Source: an uncultured Saprospiraceae bacterium (GTDB lineage Bacteria > Bacteroidota > Bacteroidia > Chitinophagales > Saprospiraceae). Taken from it: 52,846 nucleotides of DNA. Positions within the stretch are counted from its first letter, which is position 1. Each line of letters opens with the position of its first letter. The stretch spans positions 1 to 52,846 of the forward strand of contig CAKZTD010000131.1 in NCBI GenBank assembly GCA_937921595.1. Reading direction: 5' to 3'. Shown here in pieces: positions 8,512 through 17,359 of the stretch. The notes below the pieces were generated by a model that saw nothing but the letters and a program-made list of their open reading frames with translations, made no database searches and was not told where the DNA came from. A program made the position numbers and the translations under genes.

Positions 8512-10056
8512 ATGTCTGACGATCTATTTAAAAAACTAGTTTCACATTGTAAAGAGTATGGTTTCATTTTTCAGTCGAGTGAAGTCTATGATGGCCTTGC
8601 TGCGGTTTATGATTATGGTCCTTACGGTTCGGAACTAAAAAACAATATCAAAAAGTACTGGTGGATGTCTATGGTACAGATGCATGAGAATATTGTAGGG
8701 ATTGACTCTGCAATCTTTATGCACCCGAAGACCTGGAAAGCTTCTGGTCACGTTGATGCTTTTAATGATCCGATGATTGACAATAAAGATTCTAATAAAA
8801 GATATCGAGCAGATCAATTGGTCGAAGAATATGTCGAACGAAAGGTGATGAAGAAAGCAGACAAAGAAATCGAAAAAGCGAGAAAACGTTTTGGAGATGC
8901 TTTCAACGAAGAAGAATATAAAACGACGAACCCAAGAGTGATGGGTTATTTAGAAAAGTCAAAAACGATCTTAACACGTTTAAATACTTCTTTGACAAAT
9001 GAAGATTTAGAAGACGTAAAAAATCTAATCGAAGAATTGGAAATCGCTTGTCCAGAAAGTGGTTCTCGAAACTGGACAGATGTTCGTCAATTCAATTTGA
9101 TGTTCAACACTCAGTTGGGTACCATCGCTGGTGAAGCTGGAAAATTGTACTTACGTCCAGAAACGGCTCAAGGTATTTTTGTCAACTTTTTGAATGTTCA
9201 AAAAACAACCAGACAGAAAATTCCTTTTGGTATTGCACAGATTGGTAAAGCTTTTAGAAATGAGATTGTTGCAAGACAATTTATTTTTAGAATGCGGGAG
9301 TTTGAGCAAATGGAGATGCAATTTTTCGTAAAACCAGGAGAGCAGCAAAAATGGTATGAATACTGGAAAGAGGCTCGCCTTAAATGGCATACTGCCATTC
9401 ACCCAACAGAAAGTTTAAAATTCCACGATCATGAAAAACTTGCGCATTACGCAGATGCCGCAGCTGACATTGAATTTAAATTCCCTTTTGGTTTTAGAGA
9501 ATTGGAAGGTATTCACTCTCGTACAGATTTTGACTTGAGTGCACATCAAGATTTATCAGGTAGAAAATTGCAGTATTTCGATCCGGAGATTAATGAAAAT
9601 TATGTGCCCTATGTTGTGGAAACTTCTATAGGTTTGGATCGAATGTTTTTGGCGACAATGGGTAACGCTTTACAAGAAGAAACAGTGCCTGATGCAGATG
9701 GCAAAGATTCTACGCGTACCGTTTTAAAAGTACATCCTGCTTTGGCGCCGATCAAATGTGCAGTTCTTCCTTTATTGAAAAACAAAGAAGAGTTGACCGG
9801 TAAAGCGAGAGAGATTTTCAATAGTTTAAAATCTTCTTTCAATTGTCAGTATGATGAGAAAGATGCTATTGGTCGTCGTTACCGTCGTCAAGATGCGATT
9901 GGTACACCTTTTTGTATTACCATTGATTTCGAATCTTTGGAAGATAACATGGTGACAATTCGGGAACGTGATTCATTAAAACAAGAGCGTATTGCGATTA
10001 GCGATATTGAAAAAGTTGTTAGTGAGCGTGTGGATATGAAGCTTTTGTTTGCTTAA
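8512..10056 (+). CDS. glyS: glycyl-tRNA synthetase (homodimeric, class II)
   Basis: Charges tRNA-Gly with glycine. This is the single-chain alpha2 form (514 residues), not the alpha/beta GlyQ-GlyS type. Class II motifs are visible: motif 1 near GLAAVYDYGPYGSELKNN, motif 2 with FRNEI and FRMREFEQMEMQFF (residues ~245-275), and motif 3 with TSIGLDRMFLA (~370). The C-terminal anticodon-binding domain (ALAPIKCAVLPLLKN... then IGRRYRRQDAIGTPFCITID) is complete. The insertion between motifs 1 and 2 is charged and partly coiled, as usual. The start MSDDLFKKLVSHCKEYGFIF fits the family. An intrinsic terminator follows at once. Confidence 0.97.
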   Translation: MSDDLFKKLVSHCKEYGFIFQSSEVYDGLAAVYDYGPYGSELKNNIKKYWWMSMVQMHENIVGIDSAIFMHPKTWKASGHVDAFNDPMIDNKDSNKRYRADQLVEEYVERKVMKKADKEIEKARKRFGDAFNEEEYKTTNPRVMGYLEKSKTILTRLNTSLTNEDLEDVKNLIEELEIACPESGSRNWTDVRQFNLMFNTQLGTIAGEAGKLYLRPETAQGIFVNFLNVQKTTRQKIPFGIAQIGKAFRNEIVARQFIFRMREFEQMEMQFFVKPGEQQKWYEYWKEARLKWHTAIHPTESLKFHDHEKLAHYADAAADIEFKFPFGFRELEGIHSRTDFDLSAHQDLSGRKLQYFDPEINENYVPYVVETSIGLDRMFLATMGNALQEETVPDADGKDSTRTVLKVHPALAPIKCAVLPLLKNKEELTGKAREIFNSLKSSFNCQYDEKDAIGRRYRRQDAIGTPFCITIDFESLEDNMVTIRERDSLKQERIAISDIEKVVSERVDMKLLFA

Positions 10057-10090
10057 GCTACCTGCGTTTAGTTTTACTAAACTGTTCAAA

Positions 10091-10128
10091 AAAAAGGCTA
10101 CAATATGTTTACACATTGTAGCCTTTTT
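10091..10128 (+). terminator. intrinsic terminator of glyS
   Basis: AAAAAGGCTACAAT at 10091-10104 pairs perfectly with ATTGTAGCCTTTTT at 10115-10128 and runs into more Ts. It is one of three homologous hairpins in the window (others at 11706 and 17301). Confidence 0.85.
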
Positions 10129-10290
10129 TATTACTTATTTCGTGATCTATATTTTATAAGTAAAATCACTTTTGACTATATCGCTTTTTAAAATTCGTTA
10201 AAAATTATTTAAATACAATTTCTCTTTTTCATTTGCTCTAAATACTTCGTAATTTTAATCTCAATTAACTTTTTGTAAAAAATTAAAGAT

Positions 10291-11685
10291 ATGATCACTA
10301 AAAAAATAATTCTTTTCCTTTTCCTTTTTGCCTCTTATTCAATAAGCTATGCTCAGGTTTATGAAATTGAGAATATTAAAGCTAAAAATTTTCGTGGTAC
10401 TTTTGAATTAAAAGATTTTGGATACGCTACCTGTTACAAGCAGGATAAAAACTGGTTTGTCGAAATCCTCGATCGGAGCTTAGTTCGAAAAACTAAAACA
10501 GTTCTTGATTTTAATGTAAAAAGCAATACTGTTATTTCAGGTTTCTCTAATGGTACTAGCTTCATGTTAGTTTTTAGTGAAAACGATAAAAAGCATAATT
10601 TAATATCATTTGACTATTCCGGAAAAATTCTAAAAAAGACTGTTTTAAAAGATTATCTGGCTTCAGTCTATCCTGCGAAAAATAAAGGTTACTATGTTGT
10701 CAATCTAGCGAAGAAAACCACCAAGTTACAATTCTTATCTAATGAACTAAAAGAACTTTGGAATATGGATATTGCAAGCCTAGGGTTTAATGGAGGAATT
10801 TTCGAAATGGGAGAAATGAAAGATATATTAGGGGCAGGCCTAGCTCCTGTGATGGCCGCATCTTCTGAAGATTTGTTTATTTATAATCATATGCAATATA
10901 AGGGTACATTTCGACCCAAAATAACAAAAACTGAAATTCACGCGATTTCTTCTGAAGGAAAAAAACTGTTTGTTCATAAAATGGATCCTAATAAAGAGGG
11001 GGCAATGATTGGCTCAATCCAAAAAGACTGCGTTTACTTGATTGGAGGTAAAACAACTGCAATGTATGAGCCACCAACCGAAATCTGGATCAAAAAACTT
11101 GGCCTAGATGGTAAGATTCTAGATGAAAAAGAGATAACCGATAAACAATTCAAAAATGCTGATTTAGAAAGTTCTGCAATTCCTCTTATGATCAAAGAAA
11201 TCATAAACACTGGTGATGGATATATGATGATGGGAACTGGAGCTAGTTGTTTTCCCGTTACCTATTTCGATAAGGATATGAATTTTATAAAAACAATAGT
11301 CGTTGATCGAAAGAAAGATAAGCTTAGTAATAACTCTTCTCTTGCCGCCCAAATGTTAGGAGGATCTTCTGGCAAAGGTGATGGTTTAAGCTTTTTAGAC
11401 CTTATCGCAAAGAATTTCGAATTTGTCACCTCATCTCAAAAAGGCTTACATGAATTGATTGTTTATTTTCATAGAAGCAAAAAGGCTTTAACTTTAGAAG
11501 TATCCTCTACCAAAAATCCCGATGCTTCCAAAACATTAAAAGAACTTGACGAAGAAAATATAGAGTCTTCTCTAAAAATCAATTGGATTGATGTTTTTCC
11601 AGGTAGACCAGGCGAAGGTGTTCTTTGCTATTATCAAAAGAAAACTAGAAAAATTACTTTTATCAAATTTGTTTTTGACGAATAG
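10291..11685 (+). CDS. exported protein of unknown function
   Basis: A 464-residue protein with a clear signal peptide (KKIILFLFLFASYSISYA, cleavage near residue 22 before QVYEI). I do not recognise a family. The mature part is rich in short beta-type segments with repeated patterns such as YYVVNLAKKTTKLQFLS and LFVHKMDPNKEGAMIGSIQ, which could be blades of a propeller-like fold, but this is inference. No membrane segment, metal-binding motif or sorting domain is seen. The gene is bracketed by two nearly identical terminators, so it is probably transcribed by itself. Confidence 0.75.
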   Translation: MITKKIILFLFLFASYSISYAQVYEIENIKAKNFRGTFELKDFGYATCYKQDKNWFVEILDRSLVRKTKTVLDFNVKSNTVISGFSNGTSFMLVFSENDKKHNLISFDYSGKILKKTVLKDYLASVYPAKNKGYYVVNLAKKTTKLQFLSNELKELWNMDIASLGFNGGIFEMGEMKDILGAGLAPVMAASSEDLFIYNHMQYKGTFRPKITKTEIHAISSEGKKLFVHKMDPNKEGAMIGSIQKDCVYLIGGKTTAMYEPPTEIWIKKLGLDGKILDEKEITDKQFKNADLESSAIPLMIKEIINTGDGYMMMGTGASCFPVTYFDKDMNFIKTIVVDRKKDKLSNNSSLAAQMLGGSSGKGDGLSFLDLIAKNFEFVTSSQKGLHELIVYFHRSKKALTLEVSSTKNPDASKTLKELDEENIESSLKINWIDVFPGRPGEGVLCYYQKKTRKITFIKFVFDE

Positions 11686-11705
11686 GAAAGATTTATCTAA
11701 AAAAG

Positions 11706-11740
11706 AGGCTACAATGTGCTTACATATTGTAGCCTTTTTT
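11706..11740 (+). terminator. intrinsic terminator, homologous to the one after glyS
   Basis: AGGCTACAAT at 11706-11715 pairs with ATTGTAGCCT at 11726-11735, followed by a T run. The stem core GGCTACAA/TTGTAGCC and the loop length (12 nt) equal those of the terminator at 10091. Confidence 0.85.
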
Positions 11741-11796
11741 AATGGCATTTTAATTGCTCCTTTTATTCAATACTTTTTCCTTTTTATAAAAATTCT

Positions 11797-12267
11797 ATGA
11801 AAAAAATGAGATCTATATTTCTATTTGCTTTAATTTTCTTTAGTTGTTCTTTGAAAGCTATAACAATCGAAATCGATTTCCTCATTTCTTTTTTGTCAAT
11901 ACCTGACTCCGTAATTATTGATTCTATCGACTTCGAAGATATGAATGACACGTACAACATTCGTCAATACAAAATCAATGACAACATCGTTCAAATGGAT
12001 ATAGATCGAAAAGATAGTTCTGTTGAGATCGATTACATTCTTTGGGATATGGATAAAAATGGAAGGATGGAAGCGATCGCTGTTTATAACGTTTTGGAAC
12101 AAAAGTATGATTATCATTTAATCGAGCATGATCTTGCCGCTGATGATTTACTAGAATTTCAAGTCCAATTAAAAGATATTGGTTTCCCTTCGTTTTATGA
12201 TTCAAGCGAAATACCTAAAGCAATTTACAAATCTAAAGAGCATCAGCCAGAGATTAATCATTTCTAA
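11797..12267 (+). CDS. small exported protein of unknown function with an Asp-rich loop
   Basis: A 156-residue protein with an N-terminal export signal (residues ~5-22, FLFALIFFSCSLKA). The Cys at about 17 is preceded by FFS, a poor lipobox. The mature part is short and acidic. Residues DMDKNGRMEAIAV resemble the calcium-binding loop of FG-GAP/VCBS or EF-hand type (D-x-D-x-N-G), which often sits on beta-propeller surface proteins, but there is only one copy here. I do not recognise the family. A start three codons later (MRSIF) is possible. Confidence 0.65.
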   Translation: MKKMRSIFLFALIFFSCSLKAITIEIDFLISFLSIPDSVIIDSIDFEDMNDTYNIRQYKINDNIVQMDIDRKDSSVEIDYILWDMDKNGRMEAIAVYNVLEQKYDYHLIEHDLAADDLLEFQVQLKDIGFPSFYDSSEIPKAIYKSKEHQPEINHF

Positions 12268-12587
12268 ATCTTCTCATCTTTTAAAGTTAAGCGGATTTAT
12301 AAATACCCTTTCCTATATTCTCTTTCCCAATTTATTTCTTTATATTTATATTAAATACTTTTATACTATAAACCAGCGTTAAAAGTAAGTGTCCTATTTC
12401 TTTAATTAAAAAGAACACATTCCAATAATGCTGATAAAAGTCAGCTCCCAGTCTTAGCTAAAAGACGCAAGTCAAAGAATACTTCTCAGTCTAGCTTAAT
12501 CTTACTCGTTTATAAATTATTAAGAATATCTCATTCGAATATTACATTCGTCTGACTGATATTTTCATATTCAAAAACCGAATTGAT
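12268..12587. other. intergenic region before the DUF1800 gene
   Basis: About 320 bases without a gene. Two small adjacent stem-loops are visible: GCTGA/TCAGC at 12430-12445 and GTCTT/AAGAC at 12451-12466. No convincing promoter consensus was found. Confidence 0.5.
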
Positions 12588-14258
12588 ATGGCATCTCTTG
12601 CACCTTACCAAAGTGTTTTAGGCCATCGTCATGCAAAGCATTTGCTGAGACGAGCCACCTATGTCCAAACCAGTACGACCATCGATGAAACCGCAACAAA
12701 AACGGTAAGTCAAGCTGTTGATGATCTTTTTATAATTCCAGATTTAGTCCATCCAGAACCTATTGATCCTGAAACATCAGCGCATTACATCAATCAAGGA
12801 GAAGAACCTACCTCTGAAGATTTCAAACTCAATCGATACGTTACGGCCTGGTGGATGGAAGAAGCACTTCATGATATTTCTATCGCTCATAAAATGGAGT
12901 TCTTTCTACATTCCATTTTGATTACCCATCGGCAATCTGGTTCGTCTAGACAAAACTTTGATTACCTAAATCTATTTCAACTCACTTCCAACAGATATAC
13001 TAATGGTGATTTCGAAATGGATAGCTTTAAAAATCTAGCATTAAAAATAATAACGGACAATGTCATGCTTCGATATTTAAATGGCAGAGACAATAGAAAA
13101 GACAGTCCCAATGAAAATTTCGCAAGAGAATTTCTAGAACTATTTACCATCGGAAAAGGAGAGCAAGTAGGTCCTGGAGATTATACAACCTATACTGAAG
13201 CTGATATTGTAGAAGCAGCAAAATTATTAACAGGCTGGAGAGATCGGTCTCGCCCATTTGGTCAAGGCGGAGACCCCGATTACACGGACTCTGACACAGG
13301 AATCCAAAGAGGTGATCCCGTTTACAACTGGCATGATGAAACTGATAAAATTTTTAGTTCCGCTTTCAATAATCTGAGCATTACTGGAGCAGTTGACGAA
13401 GACGATATGTGGCGGGAATTGCAAGACTTTGTTGATATGATTTTTGATCAGGAAGCAACCGCTTTGAATATTTGCAGAAAAATCTATCGCTATTTTGTTA
13501 GTAAAAATATAAGTACAGAAATTGAGGACGACATCATCAGCCCATTAGCGACCACCTTAATTAATAATGATTATAAAATTTCTTTTGCTATAAAAGAATT
13601 ATTAAAAAGTCAGCATTTCTATGATATGGATGATGAGGTTAGTACCGATGAAGTCATTGGTAGTTTAATCAAATCACCATTTGAATTACTCCTTCATACG
13701 ATGAGTTTTTTCAACATCACCACTCCGAATCATCTAACGGATTCTGAAAACCATTATCAGCGTTGGTATAATTTGACGGTCAATAATATCATAACGACGC
13801 AAGCTGGAATGACCTTTTTTCAGCCAGACTCTGTTGCTGGCTATCCTGCTTATTATCAAGAACCGGGATATCATCGCAATTGGTTTAATGGTTCTACCTT
13901 AATTGCAAGGTACAAACAAGGAGAAATTTTATTGACTGGACAAAGAATCTTAGGAGGAGGAAATACCGGCGGTGTACAACTAGACATCGTAGACTTTGTT
14001 GCAACCTCTCCTATTTTTAGCGATCCTTCCAGTGCTGAAACACTGGTCAATGAATTGGCTCATTATTTATTCCCAGAGGAACCCACCGATGAACGGGCAG
14101 TATATTTTCTAGAAATATTTTTAGATGATCTCAGCCCAATCAATTGGTATTTGGAATGGCTTAATTATCAAAACACTGGTGATGATACAGCAGTAGCCAT
14201 TCCTCTTGGAACCTTATTCAAAGCAATGACTTCATCTCAGGAATATGGTCTGATGTAA
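12588..14258 (+). CDS. DUF1800 domain protein
   Basis: A 556-residue protein of the DUF1800 family. The N-terminus GHRHAKHLLRRATY matches the family opening (R-H-L-L-x-R-A), and the middle shows NENFAREFLELFTIGKG and EAAKLLTGWR, which are family hallmarks. In many bacteria DUF1800 and DUF1501 genes sit side by side, as here, with a 35-base gap to the DUF1501 gene, so they are almost surely cotranscribed. No signal peptide is obvious. The biochemical role of the pair is not established; one guess is a cell-surface or periplasmic enzyme complex. Confidence 0.9.
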   Translation: MASLAPYQSVLGHRHAKHLLRRATYVQTSTTIDETATKTVSQAVDDLFIIPDLVHPEPIDPETSAHYINQGEEPTSEDFKLNRYVTAWWMEEALHDISIAHKMEFFLHSILITHRQSGSSRQNFDYLNLFQLTSNRYTNGDFEMDSFKNLALKIITDNVMLRYLNGRDNRKDSPNENFAREFLELFTIGKGEQVGPGDYTTYTEADIVEAAKLLTGWRDRSRPFGQGGDPDYTDSDTGIQRGDPVYNWHDETDKIFSSAFNNLSITGAVDEDDMWRELQDFVDMIFDQEATALNICRKIYRYFVSKNISTEIEDDIISPLATTLINNDYKISFAIKELLKSQHFYDMDDEVSTDEVIGSLIKSPFELLLHTMSFFNITTPNHLTDSENHYQRWYNLTVNNIITTQAGMTFFQPDSVAGYPAYYQEPGYHRNWFNGSTLIARYKQGEILLTGQRILGGGNTGGVQLDIVDFVATSPIFSDPSSAETLVNELAHYLFPEEPTDERAVYFLEIFLDDLSPINWYLEWLNYQNTGDDTAVAIPLGTLFKAMTSSQEYGLM

Positions 14259-14293
14259 AAACCTTTTTAGCACATTCTAAAACATTCTCAATA

Positions 14294-16240
14294 ATGAAAA
14301 GAAGAAAATTTCTAAAAAATATAGGCAAATTATCATCAGCTCCGATCGTACTAAATGGTCTGGGAATGAGTACCCTTCTCTCGCCAGCTATGTTAGAAAT
14401 GCTGACCACCTGTGATGGCGTGGAAGACAGAACTTTAGTCGTTTTATTTTTAAAAGGTGGTAATGATGGGCTCAATACTATAATCCCGGTAGACCAATAC
14501 AGCACCTATATCGGGCATCGCCCTACTATCGGTATTCCAGAAACAGGAACAGGTGCTTACATTAATCTCGACACGACGCTTGATGTCGCAGATCAGGTCG
14601 GTATACATCCGAGTATTGAGAGTTTCAAAGATATGTATGAATCCGGAAAAGCAAGAATGATCCAAGCCGTTGGCTATCCAGATTTTAATCAATCGCATTT
14701 CAAATCGACGGACTTATGGCTTGGAGGTGGCGACGGAACTCCCGGAGGAACGAATGGTAGTGGCTGGGTGGGTCGATTTTTCGAAAACGCTTATCCTGGT
14801 ATTCATGGATCACCAAACGATGATTTCCCTGATCCGCTAGGCATACAATTTGGAGATACTAAAGCTTCTCTTGGCTATCATGATTGCAGCAGTGTATACC
14901 AAGCCGTTAACTTGACCGGACAATATCCTGGAAATCTTTATGGCTTACTCAATGGTCTGGGTACAGCGCCACATACAAATATTCCAGATTCAGAGTTTGG
15001 TGAAGAAATCCAATATATAATGGATGTAGAAAATAGTACGAATGTCTATGGTCAAAGAATCACAGATGTTTTTAATGCTGGAACCAATTCATCTACGGTA
15101 TATCCGGATGGCTATCTCTCTTATCAGTTATCGCTCATCGCTCGTTTACTTTCAGGAGGAAGTCAAACAAAAATGTTTATGGCTCATCGAGGTGGTTTTG
15201 ATACACATGTCAATCAAGTTGAAGAAGGGAGTACTCATACTGGAGAGCATGCTAATAACATCGCTGACGTTTTTGATTCTATAAAGGCATTTCATAATGA
15301 CTTAACAAATCTGGGACTTGGTAATAAAGTGGTTACAGTTGTCTTTTCAGAATTCTCGAGAAGGATTACTGAAAATGGAAATACGGGTACCGATCATGGA
15401 AATTATGGCCCAATGTTTCTATTTGGTGATGCTGTCAATCCAGGTATTTCAGGAACGAATTTTGACCTTACGGCGATCAATGACAGTGGAAACATGGATG
15501 CCTCTGAAATGCAATTTGATTATAGAGATGTACTCAAATCGGTATTACAAAATTGGATGGGAGCAGGAACGGATATTCTTGATCCTACCCTACTGAGCCC
15601 TTATGCGGTTCTACCAAACTTAATTCTTGATGATCAAACAGTTGACCCGAGTTGCTACATTATTCCGACCGCTCCATTGCCCGTAGAACTTACTTTTTTC
15701 AATGCTTATCTAACTGAAGAAAAACAAGTAAAATTAGATTGGGAAACAGCTAGTGAGATTAATTCAGATTATTTTGAAATAGAAAGAATGAAAGAAGACA
15801 TTGATCCTGAATTTGTCGCAAGAGTAAATGCACAAGGAACTAGTTCTTTTAGTCAAACCTATGAAGCATTAGATTCAAATCCGCTTTCTGGTGTTTCTTA
15901 TTATCGACTTCGCTCTGTAGACCTAGACGGATCAGAACAGTTCAGTGATTGGAAAGCTATTGAATTAGAACAAACTAATATTGAAAATATTAGAGTGTAT
16001 CCTAATCCTGCAATTTATGATTTCAATCTGGTATTAACTACCAAGATAAATCGAAAAGCAAACCTTGAACTTTTTTCAATTAATGGCCAATTGGTTTATT
16101 CGGAAGCCTTGAATATAAAAGAAGGGTTTAATAAATTCAGGGTAGATGTTACCAATATCCCAATAGGTCAATATTTTGTAAAATTGACTGGTGATGGATT
16201 GGAGGTAGAAACAATGAAAGTGTTGATCCAGAGAAAGTAA
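14294..16240 (+). CDS. DUF1501 protein with type IX secretion sorting domain
   Basis: A 648-residue exported protein. The N-terminus MKRRKFLKNIG has a twin-arginine-like motif ahead of a weakly hydrophobic stretch. Residues ~45-430 form the DUF1501 domain, related to the sulfatase/alkaline phosphatase fold (FLKGGNDGLNTIIP, DFNQSHFKSTDLW, GGFDTHVNQ, FSEFSRRITENGNTGTDHG). From ~475 the standard Bacteroidota linker LPVELTFFNAYL starts, then a fibronectin-like part. The last ~80 residues (VYPNPAIYDFNLVL ... GQYFVKLTGDG) are a T9SS type A sorting domain, so the protein is probably moved over the outer membrane and attached there. Tat-like plus T9SS signals together are noteworthy. Confidence 0.92.
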   Translation: MKRRKFLKNIGKLSSAPIVLNGLGMSTLLSPAMLEMLTTCDGVEDRTLVVLFLKGGNDGLNTIIPVDQYSTYIGHRPTIGIPETGTGAYINLDTTLDVADQVGIHPSIESFKDMYESGKARMIQAVGYPDFNQSHFKSTDLWLGGGDGTPGGTNGSGWVGRFFENAYPGIHGSPNDDFPDPLGIQFGDTKASLGYHDCSSVYQAVNLTGQYPGNLYGLLNGLGTAPHTNIPDSEFGEEIQYIMDVENSTNVYGQRITDVFNAGTNSSTVYPDGYLSYQLSLIARLLSGGSQTKMFMAHRGGFDTHVNQVEEGSTHTGEHANNIADVFDSIKAFHNDLTNLGLGNKVVTVVFSEFSRRITENGNTGTDHGNYGPMFLFGDAVNPGISGTNFDLTAINDSGNMDASEMQFDYRDVLKSVLQNWMGAGTDILDPTLLSPYAVLPNLILDDQTVDPSCYIIPTAPLPVELTFFNAYLTEEKQVKLDWETASEINSDYFEIERMKEDIDPEFVARVNAQGTSSFSQTYEALDSNPLSGVSYYRLRSVDLDGSEQFSDWKAIELEQTNIENIRVYPNPAIYDFNLVLTTKINRKANLELFSINGQLVYSEALNIKEGFNKFRVDVTNIPIGQYFVKLTGDGLEVETMKVLIQRK

Positions 16241-16264
16241 ATTTCAAGATCATTAGGAAAAGAA

Positions 16265-16296
16265 AAAGCTACGGAAGTTTAAACTTTCGTAGCTTT
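16265..16296. terminator. bidirectional terminator between convergent genes
   Basis: AAAGCTACGGAAGTTT at 16265-16280 faces AAACTTTCGTAGCTTT at 16281-16296 with one G-T type mismatch. A-rich and T-rich flanks on both sides suit both the DUF1501 gene and the gene ending at 16321. Confidence 0.8.
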
Positions 16297-16320
16297 AAAA
16301 AAACGGGAATGGATTATTTT

Positions 16321-17133
16321 TTACAAAGCGAAATCCGCTTTTTTAAATTTATTTTTAAACTTAATATTTGAAGAAGTATAAATGCCACTTAAGTTATATT
16401 CTCCTTTTTCATTTGGAAAATATCCTTTACGTTTCGTAGCGATGTAAACACCTTTCATTTTTTCATACTCTAATTCCATTCTGATAATCGGTGTATTGAT
16501 TCCGAAAGCTGGCAATGAAAAATAGAATTGATCTACTAAATGAGTTTTTGGATTGAAATATAAAATATATTCGTCGTCTGCGTCTTTACCGGTGTTCTCA
16601 TAAGTCAGACTTACTTTATCATAAGCAATTCCGTTAACCGTTTCTGTCCCCAGATATTTATTGATGGTTCCAGGATCATCTAATTTGTACATCATCGTGA
16701 ACCAGTAATAATTCGCACTTCGTAGAAATGCAGTTCCGCCAATCGCTTTTGGATCAGTCACTTGCTTTCCGTCAAGGGTAATCTCCGCTTTCCCATCCAT
16801 GTAACATTGCTTCACTGCACCAGCGACACCAGGCATTACATTTACAGCATGATCGGTTTTGTAATCGGCCCAAGAATGTTCGCCATTGAAGATGTAACGC
16901 TCGATGGAAATATCTTTCGCTTTTTTACTTAAATCATTATAAGTATAAAGATATTCTACGTCCTTCAATTTAGAAAGTGATTTCCATCCACCATTGGTTT
17001 TTTCAAGTGCTTTGATTAGAGCAAGGGATTTTGAATCAGATTCAAAGTCATTTATTTTACTGCTTGTAAATGCAGTTGAAATCATAAACACAGCAAAAAG
17101 TAAAAAAGAAAAGCCAAAGATATTATTCCTCAT
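16321..17133 (-). CDS. exported protein, DUF6503/LolA-like (tentative)
   Basis: A 270-residue protein with an N-terminal signal peptide (GFSFLLFAVFMISTAFT, residues ~6-23). The mature chain begins with a helix (ALIKALEKTNGGWKSLSKLKDVEYLYTY) and then shows alternating beta strands such as KQVTDPKAIGGTAF, VNGIAYDKVSLTYE and DEYILYFNPKTHLVDQFYF. This order is typical of exported Bacteroidota proteins with a LolA/LppX-like half-barrel, and the DUF6503 family comes to mind, but I recall this rather than prove it. A -7 element lies about 45 bases upstream of the start. A lipid-binding or carrier role would be inference only. Confidence 0.7.
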   Translation of the reverse strand: MRNNIFGFSFLLFAVFMISTAFTSSKINDFESDSKSLALIKALEKTNGGWKSLSKLKDVEYLYTYNDLSKKAKDISIERYIFNGEHSWADYKTDHAVNVMPGVAGAVKQCYMDGKAEITLDGKQVTDPKAIGGTAFLRSANYYWFTMMYKLDDPGTINKYLGTETVNGIAYDKVSLTYENTGKDADDEYILYFNPKTHLVDQFYFSLPAFGINTPIIRMELEYEKMKGVYIATKRKGYFPNEKGEYNLSGIYTSSNIKFKNKFKKADFAL

Positions 17134-17177
17134 GACAATTGGTTTTAAAGAGAATTTTTAAACGTAAATAATTACGA

Positions 17178-17185
17178 CAAAGATA
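17178..17185 (-). promoter_or_regulatory. -7 promoter element
   Basis: On the minus strand TATCTTTG matches TAnnTTTG, about 45 bases before the start at 17133. The nearest TTG upstream is 26 bases away, longer than the usual 19-21. Confidence 0.4.
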
Positions 17186-17300
17186 GGCTGACAAAGAACT
17201 TTAAGAGTAGACAATACTGCCCGATGAGTTGGTAATTTTTCCCGTTGAAATGGAAACGAGCTTAGAATTGTTAAGAAGGGAAGGAAATTTTAGAAATAAT

Positions 17301-17334
17301 AAAGGCTGCAACGGTTTTACGCATTGCAGCCTTT
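17301..17334 (-). terminator. intrinsic terminator, third member of the GGCTRCAA hairpin family
   Basis: AAAGGCTGCAA at 17301-17311 pairs perfectly with TTGCAGCCTTT at 17324-17334. It ends the gene at 17360 on the minus strand. Compared with the hairpins at 10091 and 11706, one stem pair has changed from A-T to G-C on both arms. Confidence 0.8.
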
Positions 17335-17359
17335 TCTGTTTTCAACAGCTCTTTTGGTG

